A stretch of 64,000 bases of DNA from Turritopsis dohrnii. Taxonomy: Eukaryota; Cnidaria; Hydrozoa; Anthoathecata; Oceaniidae. The notes beneath the pieces are model-generated. The model searched no databases and had not been told where the DNA came from. It worked only from the letters and a program-made list of their open reading frames with translations. The stretch is taken from contig BQMF02000018.1 of NCBI GenBank assembly GCA_027922465.2, positions 1,364,001-1,428,000 on the forward strand, in the 5' to 3' direction. Shown here in pieces: positions 24,401-38,700 of the stretch (positions are counted from its first letter, which is position 1; each line of letters starts with the position of its first letter). The translations under genes were made by a program, and so were the position numbers.

Positions 24401-27400
24401 AGATTTCCTGGGTCTTGGAAAAAAACCTTCAAACAAAAATGGAAGAGAAATGACTCACATATTTGACAATCTCTTGATTTGTACTTGTATTTACATATTT
24501 GATCATGACGTTGGTGTTGTCATAATCACCTTTAGATTTTTCGAGTTTGATGTGACCACCAAAACCATTGAGAATTACACCAATACTGTCTTCCGTTTGC
24601 TTGAACAGAAATGATAACTGTTCCAGATATTCCGCTTTCAATACTGATTCAGACTTTGTTTGGGTTTTGAGAAGGCTTAAAGGGAACATCCACATATCTA
24701 TATGAAAACATGAACAAGTAAGATATTGTACATCATCTTTGTTCTTCATGTAAAATCATGAATTTCATACCAGTGTCAGGATGACGGACCTTTATGCGCA
24801 GTCCCTTTTTAGTTTGACTATGGTGTACCATGAGACAATGAGCAAATTTTGTAATTTGCAAATCTCCTGATATACAGAATTCATGAAGATCGGAGGAGTT
24901 CTTCAAGCCAAACGTCAGCATCATTCTGTGACCATTAAGATCAATATTGTTATCAATTTTTAATTCTTCATCTGTCTTTGATAAAACTGACAGAAGTGAC
25001 GAGTGCACACCATTAAAGGACGCTCCTACATGAACCCTGGTACTGTTCCACTCGACAGTTTTCTGTAAAATACTTTCTGCTATTTGCGCAGTACTTTCAA
25101 TACGGTGACATTCTTTTCCCTTCACCAATGACGTATTCCATGTAACCGGAGAACCATTAAGATTACCAACCACCTGTACAACATTAAGGCCAGTTCACAT
25201 TACAAGATCTTCGTAATCTTTTAAATTAGACAATATTTAAATCAGAAAAATATAAATGGGTTGAAGTGACCTACCGATACAACTTTATCTTTTGGATTCA
25301 ACTTCCCCTCGACTTTCATGCTTTGCCGATCAGGTCCCACTAAAACATAACCATCAACTTCATAATTTTGAATATCAATTTTTCCGTAGGTTCTGATATC
25401 AACATCCTTGTCATGTGTTATGTTGATTCTCCCACGTATTAACGGTAGCCTTGGTAACGCATACGCCAAAACTTTAGTATTTGATGGAGAGTGGGTAAAG
25501 TTGAAATACACTTCTTGACTTTCATATTGTATTTTTAAATACAGGGAAGCAATTTTTCCAGGACTGTATTCCAAATCAGATCCGAGCGCCCAATATTCAT
25601 AAGTGTTCTTATAGAATACTTTATGCTTGAGATAATAATTTCCAAGTGAAAATCTGAATGTTCCACCAACATTTCTGTTCAGTGTTGATGGATCGGTTTC
25701 ATTGAAAAATGCACCATACAAAGTAAGTGGCATTTTTGTAAAATTTGATGTCAGCTTGGTCTGCATACTGTTTGTTTTGTTGTCGTAACTAAAGTAACGA
25801 TTCAGAAAATTTAAACATTTAGCACAACTTTATGCTAAGAAAAACAACAGATAAAATAAAAAGAACGACATTTACATGTAATTAAAAACTATTCCTTTCT
25901 TGTTTTCGCCAAATGTGATCCCAATTATCCCACCACCAGTGGTTTGAGTAACTCCTAAATGCATGGTGTATTTCCTTTCATCTGTTGCTCCAGGTGTACT
26001 CACGCTGACAGCATATAGTCCTCCAACATTTTCAATTGTTAGTTGATAGATACTTAGTTTTGGGTCGGTTGGGTAGTTTCGCAGTCCAAGATGGAATGGT
26101 CCAGTTAATGGAAAATATGGTGTAGTTGTGTTATAATAAGTGTTTGGAAAACTGATTTCAACACAAGTGTTTGATCCAAATAAGACAGAGCTGTTAAAAA
26201 AGTCATCTGTGCAAAAGTGACCCTAAACATCAAAACAATACACGTCTTATAAATGATCTGCAATTTCTTTCAAGGTATCGACTTGAAAATAAGTACTAAC
26301 CTTTGCTTTTTTTGTATCACCAATGATAGCTTCCTTCTTTTGAGAAGCAACATGAAACATTTTGTAACTGCAAGAAACAAATATAAAAATCATCATAATG
26401 AAAGGTTAAATTGTCTCAAGGATAAGTTAATTTCTTCAGTTGTTCCTTAACTTTGCTGTAGCATTCTTATTTTATCAAGTTTACTACTTTCATGTGCGGT
26501 TATTCGTCTTCTTTACTTCTCGCTCGGTTTTAAGCCTTTTAATTTTGAATCATTAACAATATTTTATTAAATTCCTATATATTTTAATTATATTTTATAT
26601 ATTTTCAATTATATTTTACCAATTCGCATTATCATTTTTACATAGTTTTTTATTCACAGGTCCCCTTGTGATAGCAATGTATATTTTTTACGTTGGTTAG
26701 GGTTAACTTGTATAAATATAGTTTTAATAATAATAAATAATAATATCCTAGATTCAAAATAACGTTTTGAAATATAATATCAGGAACCTATCGAAATCAG
26801 ATTCCATTTGATATCATTAAAATCTTTACCTTATATTAAGAACATCATTGATTGCTTTGTCAGCATATAAATGAGCTTTCAATTGCTTTCCTTCTTCGTA
26901 ATGTAATTGCCCCTTCATATTCCTCCCTGCATGCATGTTTGCTTGAAAAGAGGTACCAACCTTTCCTACACCAATACATTCTACACTCAACTTACTTGAT
27001 ACATGGATAGATATGCTAGGTAAGAAAGAATACATCAATATAAAAGATCTTTAATAACGAATCTTGATAATTATAATCTTATTTAAATTATATATACCTC
27101 GGTTCCAAAGAACCATCCATGAGAACTTTTTTGGGACCGAAAAGGATGTTAGAAGACTGGATTTTTCCTTGAAGATCTAATGTAGCTAGTGCTGATCCAT
27201 TCACTCCTATCTTTAGAGGAAATCCAAGAATGGTTGGCACAGAATGTGAGACTTCTAACAGTATCATGTTTTGCTTGAATGTCTTTCTTTTCCCCTTAGT
27301 CAATTCGTACAATTCTTTAATTAAGTTTACGTCATTGTGTTTACCATTGAGTAATGGTATATCTTTCAATGAGAAGATTTGGATTTCATTCCCAAACACT

Positions 27401-30400
27401 TTCAATGAAACCAAACTTTCTGGTGCTGATTGTTTCATATTAACCTAAAAGGTAAACTTGTAATGAATAAAACTTTATGAAATGTGTTCAAATATTGAGT
27501 TTTTCATAAAAATATTGACCTGTTTATCAATGTTTTCATAATTAGATGCACTTGCTGCTCGTCTTTTTCTAGCATTAGCTCCAAGTTTTTCATTGGGTAT
27601 TTTCAAAAAATCCTTCATGTATTTTTCACTGAAAACACCATTTGGTCCAAGGTAGTCTTTGAGTAGCATTTCCAAACCCTCCATACGGGCATTGATTTCA
27701 AATGCATTGATGGAATACCCAAACATATGAGTTGTTAAGTTAAGATTTACTGTCCGAGGCACAAAACTTTCTGGATGAAATAGAATCATACCATTTGCGG
27801 TGGCAGCAAAATGATCTAATAATGATACATACAAGATTTTTGTTGCTATCCAAATCTTTTTACAATAAAAGAAACATTATTTAAGATTTGAGACAAAAGT
27901 AACCTTGATGGAAATATAATACAACATCAAACCATAACAAAAATAGACTCTTACACAAATTTACAGACTGAAGAAATGCTGTTGAGTATTGTGATGGCGA
28001 TGCATCGAAAGTTGAAAGTGGATAATCTTGCAAAACTTCCTTAAACATTTCAGTCAATCTAAAAATAATTAGGATAAAAAAGGATAGTCATGCTTTTAGT
28101 GTTCCAAGTCCACACCATCAACTCTAGTTAATGTCTTTGAGAACATTTTATTAATAAAGATTCTACATACTCTCTTTTAGTTTTGTCTTGATTCTTGGCA
28201 GCACTCCTCAAGTAGGAAGATACAAAAGAAATCATCTGTGCCGACTCCTCCTCATTACTTGCTAAGTCTCGAACCAATATAATGTCTGCTTTGGTGGGAG
28301 ATTTCATCAATGACAAGAAAATTTCAATTCTTTTCTCTAACTCTTCATTCTTGTCAGTTAAAATTTCATAAAACAAATCCTTAATAGAGGAAGTTAATGG
28401 CATTCTTCGCAACGCTTGAACAGCAGCAATACTCATGTTGGTATGTTTTGCATTTTTTATACAATCAACGATTAAGGGTACAGCTTTGATTGGTCTTCCC
28501 ATATTTCCAATCCCTTTCAATGCATAGAATATATTCTCCTGTTTGGCCAAATCATTAGTTTGGCAATTATTACCCAGTAGTCGAAGAAAAAAATATTCAG
28601 TATCTTCCATAATTTTTCCAATCAAACCCTAAAAAGAGGTTATTAGCAAATACACTTCATATTAATGCATTGTTTAAGGTTGTCGATGGCAATCTCATTT
28701 AAAGTAGTCATAAATATTTCATTCTTGTTTAATCACTTACAGTTCGATCACATTCATTTGACCTGTGTTGACACATTTTATAAACCAAAGAGCTAATCAA
28801 CAAAAGCATATTTGGCTCCTTTGTTTGAAGATGTATGTTCTATAAATACAATATGGAAACATGGTTGATGCACTAATTACAAATCAGATGAAATTATCTA
28901 GAATGCTATTGGAAATTACAATTAATAAGTTACCATTAACATTCTCACAACTTCTGGTGTTGGCTCCTTAATGAAAGCCAAGTACGGCATAAATCTAAAG
29001 GCCTCTTTCTGTAGCTTTCGTTCATTCATCACAGAAAAAAGAGTTGTAATACAACTTGGAGTTCCACATTGGGCCATAGCATCGAATACAAAAAATCTAT
29101 GATATAAGGACATTTTAATATACATAATTATAATATAGCTGTAAATAATTGCAGAAAAGCTGATAGTGGAGAACAGCTATGGAGAAAACTGTTACCTTAT
29201 GGACTCCTTTTCCAAATCCAGTGTTTTAATAATGAAGCCAATATCTTGGGTATTCAAATGTCGAAAGGAAGTAACAAGATCAAAAAACAAAGCTGCAGAA
29301 TCAAAATTACTTTTGTGATAATGAGAGGCAGCTAAATTTTTAAGAAGGTCTTTAATTTTTGTTTTAAACGAAGACAAATGAGTAATTGTGTGCTGATGAT
29401 TGTGATCATACAAGATGGTAGTTTGATAATAATCTAAACCAATCAAATATTTGATACTCAGTGGTGGCATAACAAATTCTCTATCAAATTGGTTATGGTT
29501 TAGACTGGACTGTAAAGACAAATATTTTGCAACATTTGCATTTTTGAGATAGATAAAAGCCTTACTTTTATATGGAATAACTTCCTGCTTTATTTTTTTA
29601 GATTTCTTACGGATCAGTTCTGTCCTAGATGTAAAATCAATGAAATATTATTATTATAAAAACAATATATATATAAGCAATAAAAACAACAGCTTGATTA
29701 ACAAATTTTCGTCATCTTAAGAGGCTACGTCAATTTAAAATACAATAATAAACATTATTATAATAAAATAATAATATTTCATGTAAAAATTCAATTTTCA
29801 ATTTCTTTTATATACCTCTTTAGTTAGAAAGACTTTGCTCAAACCTAATAAAACTCACCTGCTGTTAACATAAGCTCCAGCACCACTTTCCGATGAAAAT
29901 GGCTTCACTAGGAAGTCCTCTTTGCAGACAACATACTTTAAACCAAGCTTTCTTTTCTTGTTTAACTTATATGAGCACACAGATGTGGATTGTAATACAG
30001 GATTCTATTGAAATAAAGAAAATATTTCATATAAATATATAATATTTCGTTGAACCTCAACGAACCTTGATTTGTCTCAGACTATTTGCTTATGTCTCAA
30101 GTTATTTCAAATAGGCATCAGAAGTAGTACAGAAAAAGTACCTAAAATCCCTCAAAGCTTAGTCCAAATCAGCCAAAAAATCATTTTCAAATTTAACTCC
30201 TCATTAAAATTAAAATTCTACTATTGGTGTATTATACCTTTCCATTTTCATTATATGGATCTCCATAGATATTCGAATGTGCTATTACATGACCCACACA
30301 AGAATTCAAATCCTTTATTTTGTCAACATGCTCTGTACTTTCATCAATTATGCCATGACCATTTTTTTCATGAAAAATATATTTCGTGAGACATCTTCCT

Positions 30401-31984
30401 GAAACATCATCCTGGAATAAAATATTGAGAACAATCTACCACTAAGCTTTATTTAAAAATATATATATTTTGTTGATAAATGTAGCCAAATGTTGTCAAT
30501 GTAGAATTAAAAATGAATACCATTGAATACCATTTTAATACCACATATATATTTTGTTTCAGGTACTGTCAATGGTATTCATTTTTAATTCTACATTGAC
30601 AACAATTGTCTCAGCAACCTACATCAAACATTTCAAAATCTTTTCCTTGAATTTTTCGAACTTGGAGCATGCTTAAAATTCCACGTTGAATGTTCAAAAC
30701 ATTAGCTTGGGTGGAATGAACTGAAGGATTAATCTCAGACACAATCCCGTTCTTCATTTTAAACCTCAATGGATAAGCAGATAGAGCTGCTGATAATTCA
30801 TTAGCTGCCAGTTTGACGTACATGTCTTTCGAACCAAGAGATTCATAGATTTGCACATCTTCGAGCTAATGAGCAAAATTGTTCAAAACATTAATTTAGA
30901 CAGATTAATGAATTAGCCACCATAATTACATATACTGCATTTTCGTTTCAATAGGCTATTAACAGAGATTTTTTTTGCTTTTGCACTATATCTTATACCT
31001 TCATGTGAAAATCACAACTTTCCCAATTGGTAAGAGACACTTTTGCAGTCATTTTCAACTTCGTAACATTGTTTGTTGTCCCAGCTATTCCGTTTTCCAC
31101 AACACCTTCATAATCAAACATGTCAATACGGTTTTTGCGAAATTGTCTGTTTCCTGGATGGTGTGAAAAATAAAATTTGAATTTAAAAGTGATTTCGCGT
31201 GTATTAAATCATTTGCAATACTTCAAATGAAAATTGAGTAAACTTTTTTGCGTACCACAGACTTTGGATTCAACATGTCGGTGATTTTTTTGAGTCAAAC
31301 CTGAAAGAATCATCATAACGATCAACTACACACATCTCAACAACACTTTCACTTTCGTTTTATGTGTTGTTCCGCAACGTTGAGCAGCTCCCGTTTGGCG
31401 ACGGGGTATATTTGTTGTTACTTCGAATTTGCTTACTCGAACTCATTTCGTGTTTACTGCGCACGTGATTATACCGGAATTCCCAAATTCTCAAATTCTC
31501 TTAATTTTCAAATTCTGTCCTTCTTTAAATTTCGAAAGTGATCTAACGAGTCAACTATGCGAAAATCATCTTCAGAAGCATCAACGCATCGAGCAAAAAA
31601 TTCGACATTCGACTATTTTTTGATTATTTTATATGTAAAGACAGGTTTAAATGGATAGTTCGTAAATAGTAAAACTGAATGTGAATGGTAAGAATTTAAT
31701 TTCGTCTTCATGTATTGCGATCGATTTGGATAACTTCCCTTTATATATTTTTGGGTCTTCATAGGCAAGACATATATTTATATTTTTGTTTATTCTAAAT
31801 GTTAGTTAACGTCCAATAACGCAATTTTCCCGTCGATGGAAATCTTAGACATACCCCCTAACTTCTTATTTAGTTTTTCTCTGTTCATCACAAAATAACA
31901 ACAACATGCATCCAATAAAAATAATTTACCTCTTCCAGGAAGTATTAGGATCCCGACAAAAACCAAAAAAACATTCAGTTTCAT
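15484..31984 (-). CDS. Apolipophorin-like large lipid transfer protein with VWD and C-terminal VWA-like domain
   Basis: About 32 exons and roughly 3600 residues. Exon 1 (31984-31930) is a signal peptide (MKLNVFLVFVGILILPGRG). Exons at 31300-31256, 31153-30999, 30865-30619, 30411-30238 and 30004-29859 make the LPD_N lipid module (YEGVVENGIAG..., DVSGRCLTKY). Exons near 29519-29198, 29098-28933, 28840-28741 and 28630-28168 make the helical superhelix. At about residue 755 ARKRRAAS is a furin-like site as in insect apoLp-II/I. Large exons 24040-21898, 21783-20786 and 20681-19563 form the lipid-binding centre. VWD lies at 18871-18000 (LVTYDGKAVF, KYLLSRDF, GWFGTNN), a C8-like part at 17234-17041, and VWA-like at 16970-15484, ending CRECKCSIC. 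It should carry lipid in body fluid or yolk. The VWA has no DxSxS metal site (LTPKM instead). Confidence 0.88.
17321..17880. mobile_element. Foldback element inside an intron of the lipid transfer protein gene
   Basis: The left end TTGTTTCCAATAAAGAGATT leads into CGTGCGATCGTCGCAC; the right end is the diverged reverse complement (GCACGACGATTCGCACG ... TTGGAAACCAAG). TCGTGC/GCACGA motifs recur throughout. It lies in the intron between the VWD exon ending near 18000 and the exon starting near 17234. Confidence 0.6.
30491..30604. repeat. 36-bp perfect hairpin in an intron, close to a splice donor
   Basis: TGTTGTCAATGTAGAATTAA and its continuation to 30526 recur as an exact reverse complement at 30569-30604. 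The loop is about 42 bases. The stem begins about 15 bases inside the intron after the exon ending at 30619. Confidence 0.85.
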
Positions 31985-34982
31985 CTTTTTCACTGAACCA
32001 AAGAAAGAAGACACCAGAAGAGGTGTTTCTCAAGATTTTTTTATTTGCTGCTTATAATGATTGTCGATGTTTTATTAGGTACCATTAACACCACTGATAC
32101 ACGAGTTTTTCTTAAAATGTTGATCTTTCCTTTCGTCAACTTCTATTGTACTTTATAACAACGAATTTGATCTTGTGGATGTGTTTGTTTACATAATTTC
32201 GTATTGTTGCCATAGCGATAGAGCACCGTCATTGTCATCTGTGATGTTTATTTTCACATGTCAGCAATTTGCTCTGTAAAACATAAATAAATTTTTTTCG
32301 CCTTTTCCCGGCAGTTTTGTTGTATGTAAACATCAAATTGTATGATCAAGCAAATAATAAAATAGCCTTGGATTTCTGCAGTACATTCAAACCTTGAGTA
32401 TTATCGTATTCAGTTTGAAAATATCGGTTCTTTTGATGTCATGCGAATATTTAAAATCGTACGATGTTTTATTTCAAAAAAATGACGTTTCTAACGTGGT
32501 TCCAAAATCTTTATTGTAGTGAATACTGGTAGCCCTGATCGCATGAAGCAGTGTTAAAAGAAATACGTTCGTCCCTGTTAATCTGTGAAAGTTTGACCAG
32601 AGAATTTTGAAAAAAACGTGAAAAACATGAGCTTTCCTGAGAGTTGTGTGACCACAGACATAACTATGGTGTGATCGGAAGATTATCGATAAAATTGTAG
32701 AAACTACAAATCGATGACGTATATGCTAAGCTTTGTTTTGATGATCAACAGCAAGTTGCAAGTAAGGGGAGGACCAAAAACAGAAGAGATGTAATTACAA
32801 ACCTTCGCGAAAATGACATTTGCGCACAACTCAGCAAGAAAATGTTTTTTTTTCTTTTATGAATACACGTTTTTTTTTATATAAGGAAGCTTATACTTAG
32901 CTCCGAGCCTGCTGTTCATTATTTTTTCAGCCTCATAGTTCTTAAACGCGCTCTTTGTATTGTTTTAGGACTTTGTTAGTAATCAACCTCCGATAAGAAC
33001 CTCGTGTTGCATTTGATTTTGATAAACTTTGTCATGATAGAATAAATTCCGCATTTATCAAATACAATTGTTACTATTATTGAATGTAATGTAATGCTTG
33101 GAAAAGGTTCTGCACAGAGGTACTTGAACGAAACTTTCCAATGAACATGAATTTTCATAATAACTTTTTCGTTTCTCATATTGTGTGATGGCTAAAGGTT
33201 AAGTAGTCGTGTTTAGTGAAAATATTGATACTGTTAATTCATCATTTTTCATGGCATTCTGAAACTTGAAAACAAACAAAACTCATTGAGCGGTATAATC
33301 ATCAGTTTTTCTTGTTTTTTTTTCAGGATCTCCTTCTTAAGATAATCGACATCTTACATGAATCTATTGAACTTAAGTTCGTGGTGTAAACTACATATTA
33401 AATCTTGGTTGGCGATAGTTAGGCTCGTTTATACTATAGAAATACGAGGTTTATATGTTTATACAGACGATTTTTAAAAGCTGTGAAGAAAAGAAGTTTT
33501 TTGTGAAGAAATCAAGAGACTCTTGGTTCCTAAATAACTCAGTAGTTAAATTTGTCTATATACGTTAAAGATAATGAACTTTATATGTAGAGCTGAGGGT
33601 TGCAGTATGCTGATGTCAGTAGAAATAAAACAATTGAGAAAAGGTCTGGGAACGAGCAGCTGCTTACTATTAGCAATGTGCTCAAACAACGTAAAAAAAT
33701 GATTGGCTTCCTCGTGGAGATTATCTCACAAGAAAATTGCTGACAAAAATTTTTTCTCGAGCTTATGACAGCTCATTATCTTTAAGAATATTTTATTAAA
33801 CTAAGCCTTTTATAAGTAAATTGTAATTTCAAAAAGATTATGTTTTGGAATGGTGTTATTGAAATTTCTAGTTCCAATTCCATCGTGTACTCAGGGTCTT
33901 GTCGCTTTTAGGTGAGATTATCAAAAGCAAAAGGGTATTGCAACACGGACCAAAATTATATTTGCATTTGTTATTGAACCAATGTTTATTGTTATTTCAA
34001 GCAGTCTTTGTTGAAGTAAATATCAAGACAAATTTCATTATCACAATATCTCGTGTTATTACTGTGTCGCCGTCTGATATAACGGTTGATAAGAAAATGT
34101 GTGGCGTGACAGAGCGCCAAACATAAACCTGTTACATGTCGCTTTATTGATGTTGCCATTGATATTACGATTGCGCAAAAAATCAGACCAGCCTTCGCAA
34201 ATAGTTAATACAATTACGTATAATACGATTTGATAGTGCTAGTTTTGATTTTAAGGACATTTTTTCATTTGGCCTAACATTGGAATTTCGACGATAGTAC
34301 AGTATGAAAATATACAAAAATGTAGAATCTTGACATGGAACCCAAGAACGTAAAAAAAAGTCAAATAGTGTTTAAAAAGCTACACGATAAATAAATAAAT
34401 AAATAAACTGCCACAAACATTTTTGAAATAATAGCCGGTAAACGAAGGAAAATCTTCGAGAAATTAACAATCGGGTGGTCTGACAATAAAACAACAGCTC
34501 TCAATTTCAGAATATTAATATATGCATGATAAATACACAAACAAACTAATATATAAATAATTTTCTATTACCAACTTTATTACCAACTCACAAATAAAGA
34601 CTTTCCAAATAGAACTTTCCCAACCTCATCCCCAGGCACGTCTCAAAATCCGCTTTGTTCAAAAGGCAAGAAACTGTTGGTCGACTACTATCTACATTCT
34701 GAAAGGTGTATTATTATATCATTTCAGGCTAAAATCACTACACGTACAATAACAATGCAGTTTTGTTCTTGATTATCCTGAACCAAGAATTTTTTCTGTT
34801 TTCGTTAAACCTCGATTAGCCAATCTAGTTTTCACTTTGTCTAATATGTTATATATTTTTAATATTTTTAATATTTTTAATAATATTTTTAATATTTGTA
34901 TATTAACATAATAATCTATTTAATAATAGGAATATTATCAGTCCAACCTGTATGTAGTATGCTGGTACTAAATGAAAAAATC
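31985..34982. other. Intergenic between the lipid transfer protein and fibulin genes
   Basis: No supported gene. An acceptor-like pyrimidine tract (TCTTTCTTTGGTTCAG) ends about 8 bases before the ATG at 31984. Scattered short frames (for example 33899-34126 plus) show no domain. ATAA/AATATTTTT simple repeats occur at about 34389 and 34857-34900. The promoter of the lipid transfer gene should be here, and the 3' UTR of fibulin lies just left of 34983. Confidence 0.5.
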
Positions 34983-35758
34983 TTATTGTGAAAAGTTGTA
35001 CGGCGAGACATGGATGTACAGCAAGTAGATAAACCTATCTAAGATCTTCTTGTTTTCAGAAACGTCCGCATGTAAGACCAGAACAATATCTTTGGGACCA
35101 ACTATAGGCTGTGAATTGAAAATTTCAATTTTTGTCGGACTCAACTTCAAAATATCGAATGTACGATCTTCATTTCCTGTATAATAGTAAAACAAGCTGT
35201 ATTAACCCTCGATATCTTGAAGTTTCAGCAACTCGAAATCCTCTTCACGCACAAGATGCTTTCATGTGGACAAAATTATATTCAAGTACAATATTTTCCC
35301 TAGGAACACAAAAGTTTGTTTATATGAAGTTGTGGATTGGTTTGAAAAGTGAGTGAACATTGGAAAAGTGAATTGGTAACGAGGGTGCATTCTTGAAAAA
35401 GACTTTTGTTTGTAATATGGCTTCTTAAACTAATACAAATTAGTCACGAAATTCTTTCAAGGTTGAAAACCTCGGGTAACCTAAAATATGAACTATAAAA
35501 TTGACCTGTCATATAGCTAAGTATAGATTAATAAAATAATTAGTAATACTATGAAAACACCACAAGTGAAAATTTCTCTTACCTGATACTAGTGCGTAGT
35601 CAAACTTTCTTGAAGCAGGAAATCTTGACAATGAATAGGTAAACTGGAACCACCCAGGTTGCACGTTCTTTCGCAACTTAAACGCTTGCCACTGTATAGA
35701 ACGTTCTGGAATTATCTCACATGTCTTGTTGTCATAGCAGTTTATTTTACGGCATGAA
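34983..35758 (-). CDS. Fibulin C-terminal module C (distal alternative ending)
   Basis: Two exons, 35758-35583 and 35176-34983. The first starts [13 protein letters not shown] and ends DYALVSG; the second starts [11 protein letters not shown] and ends HVSPYNFSQ then stop. It has the same phases as modules A and B. By eye it is closer to B than to A (RKI/Vx[13 protein letters not shown] versus [10 protein letters not shown]). Confidence 0.87.
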
Positions 35759-38700
35759 CTAATGATATGAAACAAGAAACAATCATAAAATTCCCGATTT
35801 CGTTAATCGGGTTGCACATAAAATGTTTCGCGGTGAGGAGATTAAGTTTCTCGAAAGCTTTTTTAGTAATAAGCTAGGAAAACAATAGTGATTTTCGCTA
35901 GATAGTTGATAGTTCATCTCACTGTTCACAACCAGAACCTGAGGTACCTGACTACTTTAACTTTCGAGTTTTCTGTAAAAAAACAAAGGCACAAACACAA
36001 AACAACAACAACATATATCCGAAAACAAACATGAAAAAAAAGAAAACTTGGGCAAAAAAAGTGGACCTTAATATTCAAGAGGTGGAATACCTCTAAGACG
36101 TAAGCTTTCTGAGAACGTTTTGTAATACGCGTTTGAAATACGCACGAACGAATACGATACGTTTTTTGTCAAAACTTGTACAACTGTTATACTCAGCGCA
36201 TTTATTTACAATACAAAAAATTGTATACAAAAACATTTTGTTCATTCAAATCACGTTTTATCCAATCACCGGTCTCCATCAAAATTATAAGTTTGACAAT
36301 AACTTTATTCATTTTACTTTCGATGCCATGAAAAATGACTTTTTGAAATGTTCGATCTCCCTGCTCTCCTCCGGTTCTGTTACAAAGTAGCGAGTGCTAC
36401 TACTCTGAAGATTTACCTGTCCAATGGATTTTGATTTTTATTTGGGCAGGCAGTTGTCGATTCGTCGTTTTTTGAAACACTGATATTCGTTTATTTACTT
36501 TGAAAAAGGAATTTTATTGTTCGTTGTTTTTCCCGAAGTGAAAATAAAAAGATCTTGATTTCCTGAGACCTATGAAATTAAAGACACTCAAGTGAATTGG
36601 TACGTTTAGCATTAAAGTCACATGTTTAGCATTAAAGTTGTCATTCTTGCTACAGTTTCACATTTACAAAACACTTTAACGACGGTTTAGAAGTTCTGTT
36701 TATGCTTTGATAACAAAAAACAAAAAAACACACTTTTCCATTCAATACACTGATGTAAATATCTGTGAAATTTTCAAGGATTTATAGATTTATTAGATTT
36801 TTAAACATAAAACATTTTTCCAGACCCTCACAACTCTTTTGTTCGCAGTATCAGTCCACGCGGATCACGGAGGTTCACGAAGAATGTTTTTTCAGTCGAC
36901 CTTCAGTCGACGATTGTTAGCTACTTTGAGTTTGTTGGGTTCATCAATAAAAGAGGACCAGCAAAATAAATATGCTGACAGGTTAAGACATATAAATGTG
37001 TTCTTATGTTGATTATAATGTAAACACAAATAAATAAAGAAATTTAACATTTTTTCACGTGCGATATTTACATGGTGCGTGAGCGTATTTAGGGTCAGTC
37101 AAAAAAGTGATGGAGAGTGTAGTGATGGAGAGTTACTTGCACGTTTTTCTCTTTAAAGCTTTTTTCACATGCACGTAAAATTTTACGTAAGCTCAAGAAT
37201 GTTCATTCATTCTCTCCTTAAGGAAAAGTTTTCGTAAGGTCTTACGGACGTTCATGAGCCCTTACGACGATTTCCTTAAAAACAAAAAATTTTGTTTTTA
37301 AGAAAATCGTCGTAAGCCTCCGTAAGCCTCAAGAAGAAAAAAACGTTCGAAAAATTAGATCGAGCGTTCGAAATGACGCCTTTTGTTCGAAATTACATCA
37401 TTTATTGCTAACGATCTATTTCCAAACGTTCCAAATGTACATTGTATTTTTTATTGCAGCAAATTTTAGTGCATGTGAATGAAAATCTCCGTCAAGGCAT
37501 TTTTTCTTCGTAAGAACTTACGAAAAAAGGTTCGTGAGGTGTTACGACAAAAATTACGTGCATGTGAAAAAAGCTTAAGTAATTAAACTCTCACATACAA
37601 ATTTCGACTGAGCCCTAGTTACGCTTTTGTGGTGCTCGTATGTGTGCTCGTATGTGACAAAAATTTGTGAAAGGGAAGTGAAAATTTTTTCTTCGATGAA
37701 GAAAGGTTTGCGCGTGTGTATGTATGTGTGTGTTTACTCCACCATAGATCTGCTTCAAGCGAAATCATACGAAGCTATAAACATGTAAAATTTGTAAATA
37801 AAGCGATTTATCAAACGATTGGTGTTCTCATCAGTAATATCAGCTTGTAATTTTAAAAGGATTCTTTTAGGACCTTTGATATTATTGACATTGACAACTT
37901 GAATTCGATCCTGACGAAGTCTTACGATTTTGAACAGGCCTTCTTCATTCCCTAAAGATAAATGGAACTGCATGAGTAGTGTTTGGTTCGTTTGTTCTCG
38001 GAAGGGAAAAAATATTCGGAGGAGCTATTATTTATAATATCTTACCTGATAAGAAACTGTAGTGAAATCTGCTGGTCGGTCGAAAACCAGTCAAGGTATA
38101 CGTAAAGAGAAATCCATTTTTAGGAACAGTTCTGTACATACTAAATTCGCGCCATTTTATAGATGTCTCGGGAATCTTTAAACATTCGGTGTTGCCGTAA
38201 CATGGTACCTTTCTGCATTGACTAGAAGGAACGAAATCCCTTTTTTAAGAAAGAGGGAATTTACCCAGATGTGTCAGAAAAGTGGTCGATAAACGAGTGA
38301 GAGAAAGTCTCTTAGTTTAAAGAGATGTGTGTTTGTAAACCTTGACTGTAGGCAAAAATTAGACCTCTCTAGGAAGCTATAGCCTCTGAAAGCTAGAGCA
38401 AAAAATTAATGTTCTTGACAGCGCTTACCTGGATGTGTCGGGTTAGTGATAAGTATTGTCGCTAGCTAGTGTTAGCAGTGCGTGTTCTTGTGTGCAGTGA
38501 GTGTAACTCCAATGTAACACGATGTTGAAGAAAATACAAAATACTCATAAACACAAATCAACTGAGGAAGATACCATTTCAAAAATAGAATAATCATGAC
38601 ATATACACATATCTTTCTGAGACCTTTAAAAGTATGGAAATAAACTAGATTGGAATGGCGTGGAATTAAGTAAAAATAATTTTCTGTCCTGGTGTATCGA

